Assembly: GCF_000687995.1 (NCBI RefSeq)
Contig: NZ_JIAC01000001.1
Location: 1,612,001-1,676,000 of the forward strand
Length of the DNA: 64,000 nucleotides
DNA from: Selenomonas ruminantium AC2024
Lineage (GTDB): Bacteria > Bacillota > Negativicutes > Selenomonadales > Selenomonadaceae
Direction of reading: 5' to 3'
In this document: one piece after another, positions 33,287-42,977 of the stretch
Position numbering within the stretch: the first letter of the stretch is position 1
How the letters are laid out: the number at the start of each line of letters is the position of its first letter
Translations under genes and position numbers: made by a program
The notes under the pieces: generated by a model
Database searches by the model: none
The model's input: only the letters and a program-made list of their open reading frames with translations
What the model was told of the DNA's origin: nothing

Positions 33287-34613
33287 AGCGCGGGAAATCG
33301 CGATTAAGATATTAAATGAAGTGCATGAGGAAGGCGCCTATGCCAATGTGGCTCTGGCCCGTCAGCTGCGCAAGGCGGAACTTTCTGACCAGGATCGCCG
33401 TTTTGTGACGGAACTGGTCTATGGTGCGGTGAAGGCCGGGGATACCCTCGACTGGATTCTGCGCCGCTATGTAAACCGACCGCTAAAGAAAATTCCGCCG
33501 ATGGTGCGGGAAATCCTGCGGCTGGGGCTGTATCAGATTTTCTATCTGGACAAGGTGCCAGCTTCGGCGGCCTGCAATACGGCGGTGGAACTGACCAAGA
33601 AGTACAGCCATGCAGGCACGGTAAAGTTTGTGAATGCAGTGCTTCGTACCGCCGTGCGGGAACCGGAAAAAGCTACGTTCCCCGAAGGCAAGGGCAAGGC
33701 AACGGAAGGACTGGCCTTAAAGAGTCAGCATCCCTATTGGCTGGTGAAGCGCTGGGTTAAGCAGTTCGGTTTTGAAGAAGCGGAAGCACTCTGCGCCTTT
33801 GATAACGGCCAGCCGGTGCTTTCTGTGCGTACCAACACGCTAAAAAGCAACCGTGAGGACTTGTTAAAAGCATTGCAGGCGGCAGGTGCGGAAGTGCAGG
33901 AAAGCCAGTGGACGCCGGAGGGGATACTCGTTACGGCCCATGGTGCGTTGGATAATCTTGCGCCGTTGCAGGAAGGCCTCTGTCAGGTACAGGACGAAAG
34001 CTCCATGCTGGTTGCTCATGTCGTTGACCCGCAGCCTGGCGAACTCATTATCGACTGCTGCAGTGCTCCGGGCGGTAAGACCACTCATATGGCGGCGCTG
34101 ATGAAGAACGAGGGCCGCATTGTGGCCGGAGATATCTATGAGCATAAACTGGAACGCATTGAAGAAAATGCGCAGCGTCTGGGTATTACCATTATTGAAC
34201 CGACCTTGCTCGATGCCCGCGAAGTGGGCGAAGAGTATGAGGATATGGCCGACCGGGTGCTCGTGGATGCACCGTGTTCCGGCTTGGGCGTTTTGCGGCG
34301 TAAGCCGGATGCCCGCTGGAATAAGAGTGCCGAGGAAATTGCGGCCTTGCCGCCTTTGCAGGGCGAAATCCTCGATAGTGCCGCCAAGGCACTTAAAGCA
34401 GGCGGTGTACTGGTCTACAGTACCTGCACCATTGACCCGTCAGAAAATGACGAAGTGGTAGAGGCCTTTTTGACCCGTCATCCGGAATTTACATTGGAAC
34501 AAACTGGTGATTTCCTGCCGGTGAAGCGTCCGGATAAGATGGTACAGCTCTATCCCCAGCGGGATGGCACGGACGGTTTCTTTATTGCACGTATGCGCAA
34601 AGCGAAAGGATAA
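33279..34613 (+). CDS. rsmB: 16S rRNA (cytosine-967-C5)-methyltransferase RsmB
   Basis: 444 residues from ATG 33279, preceded by AAGGAG. N-terminal NusB-like RNA-binding domain (about 1-140; AREIAIKILNEVHEEGAYAN, AACNTAVELTKKYSHAGTVKF), then the SAM-dependent methyltransferase: CCSAPGGKTTHMA, VLVDAPCSGLGVLRRKPD and the second cysteine in VYSTCTIDPSEN. It methylates C967 in helix 31 of 16S rRNA. Overlaps the DUF116 gene and is followed five bases later by rlmN. Confidence 0.95.
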   Translation: MDKAREIAIKILNEVHEEGAYANVALARQLRKAELSDQDRRFVTELVYGAVKAGDTLDWILRRYVNRPLKKIPPMVREILRLGLYQIFYLDKVPASAACNTAVELTKKYSHAGTVKFVNAVLRTAVREPEKATFPEGKGKATEGLALKSQHPYWLVKRWVKQFGFEEAEALCAFDNGQPVLSVRTNTLKSNREDLLKALQAAGAEVQESQWTPEGILVTAHGALDNLAPLQEGLCQVQDESSMLVAHVVDPQPGELIIDCCSAPGGKTTHMAALMKNEGRIVAGDIYEHKLERIEENAQRLGITIIEPTLLDAREVGEEYEDMADRVLVDAPCSGLGVLRRKPDARWNKSAEEIAALPPLQGEILDSAAKALKAGGVLVYSTCTIDPSENDEVVEAFLTRHPEFTLEQTGDFLPVKRPDKMVQLYPQRDGTDGFFIARMRKAKG

Positions 34614-34617
34614 GACA

Positions 34618-35658
34618 TTGACAAATATATTTGGGTTGACTTTAGCAGAGCTGCAGGAAGTCTTGGCGCCCTTGAAGGTACAGAAGTTCCGCGCCAAACA
34701 GATTGCCGAATGGCTCTATCAGCGCGGGGCGGTGGATTTTTCCGCCATGACCAACCTGTCGAAGGCTTTGCGTGAGCAGCTGGCGGAGAATTTCACCATT
34801 GGCCGTCCTAAGATTAAGGCGCGGCTCGATTCACAGGATGAAAAGACCACGAAATTCCTGCTGGAGTTTGCCGATGGCACTGCTATTGAGACAGTGCTGA
34901 TGCGTCAGCCTTATGGCAATAGCATCTGCGTTTCCACGCAGGCCGGCTGCAATATGGGCTGCGCTTTCTGCGCTTCCACCCTTCATGGTCTGGCCCGTGA
35001 TTTGACCTGTGGGGAAATTTTGGCGCAGGCGGTAACCATCAATGATATGCTGCGGGAGGAGTCCGGCAGTAAGGTGGATACCATGGTGATTATGGGCAGC
35101 GGAGAACCCCTGATGAACTACGATGAGGTCGTGAAGTTCCTGCGCCTTATCCATGAGCCCTATACGTTGGGCTTGGGATACCGCAATATCACGCTGTCCA
35201 CTTCGGGGATTGTGCCCAACATGTACAAGCTGGCAGAGGAGGGCATGCCCATTTCTCTGTCGGTGTCCCTGCATGCGCCGAATCAAGAGCTGCGCTCGGA
35301 AATCATGCCCATCAACCGCAAATATCCGCTGAAGGATGTGGTGGTGGCGGCCAAGAACTATGCCGACAAGACCAAGCGGCGGGTGACTTACGAATACATA
35401 CTGATTGACCAGCTAAATGACGGCGAGCAGCAGGCCAAAGAGCTTACGGCGCTTATGCATGGCCAGCTAGCCAGCGTCAATCTCATCCCCATCAATCCTG
35501 TGGTGGAACGCAATCTTCTGCGTCCGTCCAAGGCACGGATTGACTGGTTTGAAGGGTATCTGGCGAGCCATCATGTGAATGTGACTGTGCGCCGGGAGAT
35601 GGGCACGGATATTCAGGCGGCCTGCGGTCAGCTGCGCAACAAGCATTTGCAGGATTAG
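34618..35658 (+). CDS. rlmN: 23S rRNA (adenine-2503-C2)/tRNA methyltransferase RlmN
   Basis: 346 residues from a TTG start at 34618 (AAGGA seven bases upstream); this gives the normal family length. A radical SAM enzyme that methylates A2503 of 23S rRNA and A37 of some tRNAs. Cluster motif CNMGCAFCAST, then MGSGEPLMNYDEV, STSGIVPNM, SLSVSLHAPN, and the catalytic cysteine near the C-terminus in DIQAACGQL. Within the def-to-rpe operon. Confidence 0.96.
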   Translation: MTNIFGLTLAELQEVLAPLKVQKFRAKQIAEWLYQRGAVDFSAMTNLSKALREQLAENFTIGRPKIKARLDSQDEKTTKFLLEFADGTAIETVLMRQPYGNSICVSTQAGCNMGCAFCASTLHGLARDLTCGEILAQAVTINDMLREESGSKVDTMVIMGSGEPLMNYDEVVKFLRLIHEPYTLGLGYRNITLSTSGIVPNMYKLAEEGMPISLSVSLHAPNQELRSEIMPINRKYPLKDVVVAAKNYADKTKRRVTYEYILIDQLNDGEQQAKELTALMHGQLASVNLIPINPVVERNLLRPSKARIDWFEGYLASHHVNVTVRREMGTDIQAACGQLRNKHLQD

Positions 35659-35669
35659 AGGTGAATTCT

Positions 35670-36413
35670 ATGGGCATTGGCAAGTTAGAGTCCTTTTTGG
35701 AAAATCATATCGAAGGCTTCTTCAACAAAAAGTTCAGCAGCGATTTGGAACCGGTGGAACTAAGTAAGGCGCTGGAGAAGGAAATCGCTCGTCAGGGCAA
35801 GGGCAAGCCACGGCGCAAGGTGCCCAATCAGTATGTATTCTTCCTGGCTAAGGAGGATTATCAGCGGCTCTGCGCCAGACGGATTATGGATGAGCTTTAT
35901 GCCGTGGCAGAAAAACAGGTCATTTTGCAGGACTATATCATGCCGGGGAATTTGACGGTGCTCTGTCAGGCCGATGGCGAAAAGCAGCGCGGAACCTTCG
36001 AGTTAAAGGCGCGTTTCACCGAGGAAGAAAAACCGGCTGAAACTTGTGAAGAACCCCATACCTTGGTGCTTGCCAAGCCCAAACTGGGCAGCCAGCAGCC
36101 GCTCAACCTGCCGCAGGAAGTGAAGATTACTTCGCTGAAGGTGGTGGAAGGCCCGGATATGGATGCGTATCTGGAATTTGGCGAAGGGCAGATATATATC
36201 GGCCGCCGGGAGAAAAACGATTTTATTCTCACCGACACCAAGGCATCCCGGCTCCATGCCTGGATTGCCTATGAAAATCACCGGCACGTGCTCTATGATG
36301 CGCAAAGTACCAACGGCACCTATGTGAACGGTGAGCCGGTGGAATCCCTATGTCTGTGTTCCGGGGATGAAATCCAAATCGGAACAACGGTATTACTATA
36401 CGAGGTGATTTGA
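35670..36413 (+). CDS. FhaA-like protein: DUF3662 plus FHA domain
   Basis: 247 residues from ATG 35670, after GAGGTGA. Residues 1-120 match the DUF3662 N-terminal domain of actinobacterial FhaA (KLESFLENHIEGFFNKKF, SKALEKEIARQGKG). The last about 90 residues form an FHA phosphothreonine-binding domain: YIGRREKNDF, ASRLHAWI, STNGTYVNG. It probably docks onto proteins phosphorylated by the PrkC kinase encoded at 40277. Overlaps the next FHA gene by one base (TGATG). Confidence 0.9.
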   Translation: MGIGKLESFLENHIEGFFNKKFSSDLEPVELSKALEKEIARQGKGKPRRKVPNQYVFFLAKEDYQRLCARRIMDELYAVAEKQVILQDYIMPGNLTVLCQADGEKQRGTFELKARFTEEEKPAETCEEPHTLVLAKPKLGSQQPLNLPQEVKITSLKVVEGPDMDAYLEFGEGQIYIGRREKNDFILTDTKASRLHAWIAYENHRHVLYDAQSTNGTYVNGEPVESLCLCSGDEIQIGTTVLLYEVI

Positions 36414-36865
36414 TGCAAGGTGCGGCAATGGCCATTAAGGTGGCCAGGGTAGCGCTGGAATATGGCATGCTCCTGTGGCTGATTTATTTTACCGTCAGCC
36501 TGTCCCGCAAGATGTTCGGCGAGGTCAAGAAGGAAATGAAGCGCCAGCACAAGCCCGCAGTAAGGCAGAATGAGGCGTTGCTCACGGTGGTGGAAGCCAG
36601 CGAGGAGGAACTGCAGGGACGGCGGTTTGCATTCCAGGAGGAAATAACCATTGGCCGGGGTGCGGAAAATGATATACGCATTCCCGAAAATTTTGTTTCC
36701 CACCGCCATGCCACGATTTTTCTCCATGGTGCCCAATATGTCATTGAGGATTTGGGCAGCGTGAACCATACTTATGTAAATGGTCAGCCATTGGAGGGCC
36801 GGGCGTATCTGAAACCCGGTGATGAAATCCGTATTGGCATGGTTACCCTAAGGTTCGAGAGGTGA
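36413..36865 (+). CDS. Membrane-anchored FHA-domain protein (FhaB/FipA-like)
   Basis: 150 residues. One N-terminal transmembrane helix (VALEYGMLLWLIYFTVSL), a basic linker, and an FHA domain in the C-terminal about 95 residues: ITIGRGAENDIRI, VSHRHATIFLHG, and VNHTYVNG in place of the usual STNGTxVNG. The same layout as actinobacterial FhaB/FipA, which links kinase signalling to cell division. GAGGTGAT upstream; the stop overlaps the phosphatase region. Confidence 0.88.
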   Translation: MQGAAMAIKVARVALEYGMLLWLIYFTVSLSRKMFGEVKKEMKRQHKPAVRQNEALLTVVEASEEELQGRRFAFQEEITIGRGAENDIRIPENFVSHRHATIFLHGAQYVIEDLGSVNHTYVNGQPLEGRAYLKPGDEIRIGMVTLRFER

Positions 36866-36870
36866 ACGAA

Positions 36871-37587
36871 TTGCAGCAAGTATATGAAGCCACCGATGTG
36901 GGCTTAGTGCGCAAAGGCAATGAGGACAATCTGGCGGTTTTGGAAAATGTCCATGTCTATGCCGTAGCTGACGGCATGGGCGGTGAAGCAGCAGGCGATG
37001 TGGCCAGCCAGATGCTGGTGGACACAGTCCGAGAAATGTTATCTGGCCGGGAAAGCGTCGGGGAAGACGATTTGTGTCAGGCCGTGATACAGGCCAATCG
37101 TGCCATCCGCCAATATGTGGTGGAACATCCCGGCTGTGAAGGTATGGGCACCACAGCGACCCTGCTCCATATTGATGACCAGTCCGACAGTGGCAGCTGG
37201 GCCCATGTAGGGGACAGCCGCCTCTATGTGCTCAGACAGGGCAGTATGGTGTTGGAGCAGATTACCCGGGACCATTCCTATGTGGAAGATTTGGTGCGGG
37301 AAGGCACCATCACGCCTGAGGAGGCCAAGACGCATCCGCAGCGCAATATGCTGACCAGAGCCGTTGGCGCTTTGGAGAATCTGCCCGTGGACAGCGGCCA
37401 GCTCGCGGTACGCGGTGGCGATATCTTCCTGCTGGCTACGGACGGCCTCATGAAGCATGTGCCAGACGAAGAAATCGTCCGGCTGCTTAGAGCAGGCACA
37501 GAGAATCCTGCCAGAGCTTTGGTAGATGCCGCGCTTTCCGGCGGAGGCACCGATAATGTTACTGCTGTGGTGGTGAGCCTCCTATGA
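36871..37587 (+). CDS. prpC: PP2C-type serine/threonine phosphatase PrpC
   Basis: 238 residues from TTG 36871 with GAGAGGTG six bases upstream; a GTG at 36862 overlapping the previous stop is an alternative. It reverses phosphorylation by PrkC. All PP2C metal motifs are present: LVRKGNEDN, VADGMGGEAAGDVAS, GMGTTATLL, HVGDSRLYVLR, TRDHSYVEDLVREG, LLATDGLMKH and GGGTDNVTAVVV. Four bases of overlap with the next gene. Confidence 0.95.
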   Translation: MQQVYEATDVGLVRKGNEDNLAVLENVHVYAVADGMGGEAAGDVASQMLVDTVREMLSGRESVGEDDLCQAVIQANRAIRQYVVEHPGCEGMGTTATLLHIDDQSDSGSWAHVGDSRLYVLRQGSMVLEQITRDHSYVEDLVREGTITPEEAKTHPQRNMLTRAVGALENLPVDSGQLAVRGGDIFLLATDGLMKHVPDEEIVRLLRAGTENPARALVDAALSGGGTDNVTAVVVSLL

Positions 37588-38855
37588 GAAACTGGGGACT
37601 TCTAACGGCACCTTTGGGGATTTTCCTCTGCGGTATGACGGTGTTATACTTAAAGATGCAGGGCGCCATGCAAAAGGTGACGACTAACACCTTGCAGGAC
37701 CCTTTGACGTATGTTCCGTATTTACTTGTGGCCATCTTTTTGACCATCGTCATTCAGATGGTGGTTATCCGCCGCAAGCTCGATACCTTTATTCTGCCGA
37801 TTATTCTGATGCTCGTGAGCATTGGCCTCGTGGAAATTGCCCGGTTGAAACCGGCACTCCTTTTACGGCAGATGCAGTGGCTCTGCATTGCCATGCTGGT
37901 GATGTTCTTCGTCATCCGGCTCTGGCCGAAAATCCGGCGCATGCTTAACTATCCCTACCTTTTGGGCATTGGCTGTGTGTTCCTGCTGGGGCTGCCACTG
38001 CTGTTCGGCACGGAAATCGGCGGCAGCAAGAACTGGCTGGTACTCGGGCCGGTATCCTTGCAGCCTTCGGAATTTGGCAAGATTATCCTCCTGTTCTTTT
38101 TGGCCTCGTACCTGTCTGACCATCGCAGGGTTCTGACCCTGCCTGCCCACAAAATCCTGTTCCTGCGGCTGCCGCCCCTGCGGTTTATCGCACCCCTCAT
38201 TTGCATCTGGGGCATGGCGGTATTGATGTTCGTCGTGGAAAAGGATTTGGGCTCGGCCCTGCTGTTCTTCGGCATGGCAGTGCTTATGACCTATATGGCT
38301 ACAGGCAGCAAGTCCTATGTGTTTTTAGCGCTGGCCTTTATGGGCATAGCGGCAGCAGCCAGCTATGCAATGTTTGGTCATGTGCGGGTGCGCTTTGATA
38401 TCTGGCTTGACCCGTGGGCTGACCCCAATGGCATGGCCTATCAGGTAGTGCAGTCGCTCTTTGCCATCGGCACAGGCGGCCTTTGGGGGACGGGCTTTGG
38501 CTTCGGTCATCCCGGCTTTATCCCCGAAGTACACACGGACTTTATCTTCTCGGCCATTGTGGAGGAGATGGGCCTTACGGCAGGCCTTATGCTCATCATC
38601 TGTTACGCCCTGCTCTTTTGGCGGGGCATCAAAGGTGCTTTGAAGTTAAAGAACACCACGGAGGCGCTTTTGATGGCAGGCTGTGGTGTGCTGATTCTGC
38701 TGCAGATGTTTATCATTATTGCCGGTGTGACGAAATTCCTGCCGCTGACAGGCATTACCCTGCCCTTTGTCAGTTATGGCGGCAGTTCCATGGTGTCCAG
38801 CTTTATCCTGCTGGCGCTATTGTTATCATTAACCAAGGAGCAGAAAAATGTCTGA
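37584..38855 (+). CDS. SEDS-family glycan polymerase (FtsW/RodA/SpoVE)
   Basis: 423 residues, about ten transmembrane helices. SEDS proteins polymerise lipid II into peptidoglycan strands with a partner class B PBP. Visible: the ENWLVLGP-like stretch GGSKNWLVLGPVSLQPSEF, KDLGSALLFFGMAVLM, the GLWGTGFGFG region, HTDFIFSAIVEEMG and the C-terminal GGSSMVSSFILLALLLSL. The partner PBP is the next gene, with eight bases of overlap. Whether it serves division or elongation cannot be decided from sequence; the neighbouring order resembles rodA-pbpA of Actinobacteria. Confidence 0.93.
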   Translation: MRNWGLLTAPLGIFLCGMTVLYLKMQGAMQKVTTNTLQDPLTYVPYLLVAIFLTIVIQMVVIRRKLDTFILPIILMLVSIGLVEIARLKPALLLRQMQWLCIAMLVMFFVIRLWPKIRRMLNYPYLLGIGCVFLLGLPLLFGTEIGGSKNWLVLGPVSLQPSEFGKIILLFFLASYLSDHRRVLTLPAHKILFLRLPPLRFIAPLICIWGMAVLMFVVEKDLGSALLFFGMAVLMTYMATGSKSYVFLALAFMGIAAAASYAMFGHVRVRFDIWLDPWADPNGMAYQVVQSLFAIGTGGLWGTGFGFGHPGFIPEVHTDFIFSAIVEEMGLTAGLMLIICYALLFWRGIKGALKLKNTTEALLMAGCGVLILLQMFIIIAGVTKFLPLTGITLPFVSYGGSSMVSSFILLALLLSLTKEQKNV

Positions 38856-40245
38856 CTGGAAATTAAAACGGCAAATATTGCAGGTCGGTGCCTTTCTGCT
38901 CGTGATGGTGGCGGTGCTTTCCCTCTATATCGGCTATCTAGCTGTTTGGGAAGGGCAGGAGCTGGCGGAAAATCCGCTGAATATGCGGGCGGCAGCGGCC
39001 AAGGCCGATATCCGCCGAGGGACCATCTTCGATGCCCATGGGCGGGTTATGGCCCAGACACAGAATGATGGCACCCGCAGCTATCCGCAGGGAGAAGTGA
39101 TGGCTCATATTACCGGCTATAACGGCGAGAATATCGGCAGCGCCGGGTTGGAAGGCCATGCGAATCGGGAGCTTTTAGGGCTCACCGCCGATATGAGCAA
39201 GTTGGGGCCATTGTCCCAGCTCTTGCAGACGGACCGGGGCAATGACCTCAAGACCACCATTGAAGCTGATGCCCAGCAGGCCGCTTATGACGGCTTGGAC
39301 GGGCGCAAGGGTGCCGTCGTGGTGCTTGATGTGGATACTGGGGCGGTGCTGGCGATGGTCAGCTCGCCGGCCTATGACCCCAACAATGTGGAGGCCAACT
39401 GGAAGGCCATGTCCCAGGAAGCGGGCGGGCCGTTATTGAACCGCACGGTACAGGGACTCTACCCGCCGGGCTCTACCATTAAGCCCATGATTGCGGACGC
39501 CGCGCTGACGGAAGATGTGACCAACGAGCAGGAAACGTTTGACTGCCCCGGCGTTCTGGATGTAGGCGGCGGTCACAGCATTCAGGAAAGTCATGGGGAA
39601 ATTCACAATCGGGTGAATTTGCGCAAGGCCCTGACGGAATCCTGTAATGTGACCTTTGGCACCTTGGGCATGCGCCTGGGGGATGCCAAACTCAAAAAGG
39701 CCTTTGAGCGCTTTGGCTTTGACAAGTCAATTGGCGGGGAAATCGTCATGACGGCCTCCCATTTGCCGGAGTTTGGCAAGCTGGGGACCGGCGACCAGGC
39801 CCAGACGGCTATCGGTCAGAGTACCCTGCTCGTGACGCCCATGCATATGGCCATGATGGCTGCGGCTTATGCTCATGGCGGCACGGTGATGAAGCCATAC
39901 CTCGTGCAGGAGGTCATCACGCCCGGAGGTCTGGTGGTACATCGGGCCAGCCCCGAAAAATGGCTGACGGTAACGACTGAAGCCATGGCCGCTAAAATCC
40001 ACAGCTATATGGAAGATGTAGTGACCAAGGGCACGGGCAAGGCCGCCCAGGTCAGCGGCGTGGAAGTGGCTGGCAAGACCGGCACGGCCGAGAATCCTCA
40101 CGGTGAGGACCATGCCTGGTTTATCGGCTCGGCAAAATTGCGCAACCGCAACATCGCCTTTGCCATCATTGTGGAAAACGGCGGCGGTGGCGGCAAAGTA
40201 GCGGCACCTATTGCCCGGAAAATAATCCTGAGTTTACAAAATTAA
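38848..40245 (+). CDS. Class B penicillin-binding protein (PbpA-like transpeptidase)
   Basis: 465 residues. One N-terminal membrane anchor (VGAFLLVMVAVLSLYIGYLA), a short pedestal with RRGTIFDAHGRVMAQT, and a transpeptidase domain with SxxK in PPGSTIKPM (about residue 208), SxN in TESCNVTFG, and KTGTAE near the C-terminus. It cross-links peptidoglycan in the periplasm with the SEDS protein encoded just upstream. No PASTA repeats. It is shorter than typical PBP2/PBP3 and fits the PbpA type. Confidence 0.93.
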   Translation: MSDWKLKRQILQVGAFLLVMVAVLSLYIGYLAVWEGQELAENPLNMRAAAAKADIRRGTIFDAHGRVMAQTQNDGTRSYPQGEVMAHITGYNGENIGSAGLEGHANRELLGLTADMSKLGPLSQLLQTDRGNDLKTTIEADAQQAAYDGLDGRKGAVVVLDVDTGAVLAMVSSPAYDPNNVEANWKAMSQEAGGPLLNRTVQGLYPPGSTIKPMIADAALTEDVTNEQETFDCPGVLDVGGGHSIQESHGEIHNRVNLRKALTESCNVTFGTLGMRLGDAKLKKAFERFGFDKSIGGEIVMTASHLPEFGKLGTGDQAQTAIGQSTLLVTPMHMAMMAAAYAHGGTVMKPYLVQEVITPGGLVVHRASPEKWLTVTTEAMAAKIHSYMEDVVTKGTGKAAQVSGVEVAGKTGTAENPHGEDHAWFIGSAKLRNRNIAFAIIVENGGGGGKVAAPIARKIILSLQN

Positions 40246-40276
40246 TCATAGAAAGCCTTGGGGAAGGAGAAATTCA

Positions 40277-42037
40277 ATGAACCAGCGTGTCTTGGATAAT
40301 CGATATGAATTGCAGGAGCTCATTGGCGGCGGCGGCATGGCTGATGTGTATAAGGCCAGAGATATACTGCTTGACCGCACAGTAGCGGTCAAAATCCTCC
40401 ATGAACAGTTTAAGCGGGATACGGAATTCATTCAGAAATTCCATCGGGAAGCCCAAGCGGCAGCCAAACTCTCGCATCCGAATATTGTCAATATCTATGA
40501 TGTCGGCGTAAATGGCGATGACCATTATATCGTCATGGAATACGTGCCCGGGAGCACCTTGAAGGACCGCATCAAACAGGAAGGCCATCTTAGCGTGGCC
40601 GACGCCCTCCATGTGGCCCGGGATATTGCCAGCGCGCTGGCTCATGCCCATGCCAATAATCTCGTGCACTGCGACATCAAGCCGCATAACATTCTGATGA
40701 TGGCTGACGGCAGTGCCAAGGTGGCAGACTTCGGCATCGCCCGGGCGGTGACGGAATCCACCATGACTTATACGGGCAATGTGGTAGGCTCTGTTCATTA
40801 CTTCTCCCCGGAACAGGCCAAGGGAACCATGATTACGCCCCGCTCGGATGTCTATGCGCTCGGCGTGGTCCTGTATGAAATGTTGACGGGTCAGCTGCCC
40901 TTCACGGGCGAAACGCCGGTCAGCATTGCCATGAAGCATTTGCAGGAGCAGCCGCGCTCGGTGCGTCAGCTCGATGAATCCATCCCGCCGGTGGTAGAAG
41001 CCATTGTGGCCCGTGCCATGCAGAAGGATGCCAACATGCGTCCGAGCAGCAGCGAACTGGTGCAGGATATCACGCAGGCACAGCAGATGCTGGGCGGTTA
41101 CAGTGCTGGTGTTACGGACCCCTATGCTACGCAGGTATTGCCTCGCGTACAGGAATCGCCGCTGGCCGTCCGCAGTGAGCGTTATGCGCAGCCGGCTTAT
41201 GACGAGGATGAAGAGGAAGATAAATCCATCTTCAAGTCCAAGAAATTTGTCGCCGGTCTGGTCATGGTGCTGATGATGGGCTTCTTTGTGGGGGCCTTCC
41301 TGAGCTTCGGCAAGTTCTGGAGCACGGCCGAAGTGGAAGTGCCAGATGTTACCGGCAAGCAGATGACACTGGCCAAGCAGATTTTGGAGGACAAGCGCCT
41401 GCGGGTCAAGGTGGATGAAGAATTCAGCGCCGAAGTTCCCGCGGGGATGGTCATTTCCCAGAATCCTGAAGGCGGGGCCAAGGTTAAGGAAGAACGCCTG
41501 ATTACCATCAAGGTCAGCAAGGGCGGCGAAAATATCGAAATGCCCGATATCCGTGGCCTTAAGAAAGCAGATGCCATTGCCAAACTCGAAAAGATGGGGC
41601 TGAAAATTGGCCTGATAACGGAAAAGGCTTCCGATACGGAAGAAGCCGGTGTAGTTATCAGCACGGACCCGCGGGTAGGTACCCGGGTGACCCGTGGCGA
41701 AACCATTGATTTGGTTATCAGCAAGGGCAAGAAGGAACAGAAATCCTCTGTACCGGATGTGACGGGCCTGCCACTTGAATCGGCCCGCAAGGCACTGACC
41801 AGCGCCGGATTCAAGGTCGGCAGTGTGGAACGCAAGGCCAGCAAGCAGGCGGAAGGCACGGTCATCAGCCAGAGTCCTGGCGGTGGCGCCGAAGCCCTCA
41901 CGGGTGAATCCATCCATCTTGTGGTAGCCGAAGCAGGCAAGACCACGGAGGAGAAAACGGACAAGTCAACCAAGAAGGACAGCGGCAAACAGGAAACTGT
42001 GGCACCAAAGCCAAATGAAAGCAGCAAGAGCCGCTGA
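40277..42037 (+). CDS. prkC: Serine/threonine protein kinase PrkC with three PASTA repeats
   Basis: 586 residues. Kinase domain at about 10-270: GGGGMADVYKARD, VAVKIL, catalytic loop VHCDIKPHNIL (HCD instead of HRD, common in this family), DFGIARAV, and SPEQAKG. A juxtamembrane stretch, one transmembrane helix at about 325-345, then three extracytoplasmic PASTA repeats of about 65 residues (PDVTGKQMTLAKQIL; PDIRGLKKADAIAKL; PDVTGLPLESARKAL) that bind muropeptides or lipid II. The tail is Lys/Thr/Ser-rich. With PrpC and the two FHA proteins in the same operon, it forms a complete phospho-signalling set. Confidence 0.96.
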   Translation: MNQRVLDNRYELQELIGGGGMADVYKARDILLDRTVAVKILHEQFKRDTEFIQKFHREAQAAAKLSHPNIVNIYDVGVNGDDHYIVMEYVPGSTLKDRIKQEGHLSVADALHVARDIASALAHAHANNLVHCDIKPHNILMMADGSAKVADFGIARAVTESTMTYTGNVVGSVHYFSPEQAKGTMITPRSDVYALGVVLYEMLTGQLPFTGETPVSIAMKHLQEQPRSVRQLDESIPPVVEAIVARAMQKDANMRPSSSELVQDITQAQQMLGGYSAGVTDPYATQVLPRVQESPLAVRSERYAQPAYDEDEEEDKSIFKSKKFVAGLVMVLMMGFFVGAFLSFGKFWSTAEVEVPDVTGKQMTLAKQILEDKRLRVKVDEEFSAEVPAGMVISQNPEGGAKVKEERLITIKVSKGGENIEMPDIRGLKKADAIAKLEKMGLKIGLITEKASDTEEAGVVISTDPRVGTRVTRGETIDLVISKGKKEQKSSVPDVTGLPLESARKALTSAGFKVGSVERKASKQAEGTVISQSPGGGAEALTGESIHLVVAEAGKTTEEKTDKSTKKDSGKQETVAPKPNESSKSR

Positions 42038-42068
42038 GATGGTGTTTATTGATTAGGGAGGAGCATTT

Positions 42069-42977
42069 ATGCAATTAGAGGAAGGCCGAGTAATCAAGGC
42101 CTATAACAGCTTCTTCTATGTCCAGACCAATACAGACAGCGAACTGGTGGCCTGCAAGCTGCGGGGCAAGTTCAAGAAAATGCGCAGGAGTCAGGGCGTA
42201 GTGCCCGGCGACAAGGTGCTTATCGGCAGGCTGCCGGACGGCACGGGCGTGGTGGAAGAACAGCTGCCCCGCGAAAGCATGCTGCGCCGTCCTGCTGTCG
42301 CTAACGTAACGCAGGTCATTCTGACCTTTGCCGCGGCACAGCCGGATTTACATCCGCTGCTCTTGAATCGTTTCTTGGTGCTGGCGGAATGGTCAGGCCT
42401 TAAGAACATCCTTATCTGTGTCAATAAAGCGGATCTGCATGATGGTGATATCGCCGATTTTCTGAACCTCTACGAGCAGGCCGGTTACCGCGTCTTGCGG
42501 GTGTCCGCCAAGGAAAAGCAGGGCATTGCAGAACTCAAGGAGGCGCTGGCAGGTGAAACCACCGTTTTTGCCGGTCCCTCTGGTGTCGGCAAATCCTCCC
42601 TGCTCAATGCCATAGATGACAGCCTTTCCTTAGCGACGGGGCGGGTCAGCGACAAGATTAAGCGGGGCAAACATACAACCCGCGTGGCGGAACTTTTGCC
42701 TTATGAGCAAGGCTTTATCGTGGATACGCCGGGATTTAGTGCCATGGAACTGGGGGAGATTCCCTTGGAAGAATTGGCAAACTTTTTCCCCGAGTTCCGC
42801 CCGTATCTGGGCAAGTGCCGCTTTGCTCCCTGCAGCCACACCCATGAACCGGACTGCGGCATCAAGGCTGCACTGGCAAATGGGGAAATCTCTCAGGAAC
42901 GGTATGAGGCCTATGAGGCCATTTATAAAGAAATTCAGGAAGCGCAACAGTTGAAACGAAAGAAGGAATATAAATGA
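42069..42977 (+). CDS. rsgA: Ribosome small-subunit GTPase RsgA
   Basis: 302 residues. A circularly permuted GTPase needed for late 30S assembly. OB fold first (EGRVIKAYNSFFYVQT), then G4 VNKADL before G1 GPSGVGKSSLLNAI and G3 DTPGF, and the C-terminal zinc site (CRFAPCSHTHEPDC). Follows prkC by 31 bases with GGAGGAG upstream, the standard Firmicute position. Its stop overlaps the rpe start by four bases. Confidence 0.97.
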   Translation: MQLEEGRVIKAYNSFFYVQTNTDSELVACKLRGKFKKMRRSQGVVPGDKVLIGRLPDGTGVVEEQLPRESMLRRPAVANVTQVILTFAAAQPDLHPLLLNRFLVLAEWSGLKNILICVNKADLHDGDIADFLNLYEQAGYRVLRVSAKEKQGIAELKEALAGETTVFAGPSGVGKSSLLNAIDDSLSLATGRVSDKIKRGKHTTRVAELLPYEQGFIVDTPGFSAMELGEIPLEELANFFPEFRPYLGKCRFAPCSHTHEPDCGIKAALANGEISQERYEAYEAIYKEIQEAQQLKRKKEYK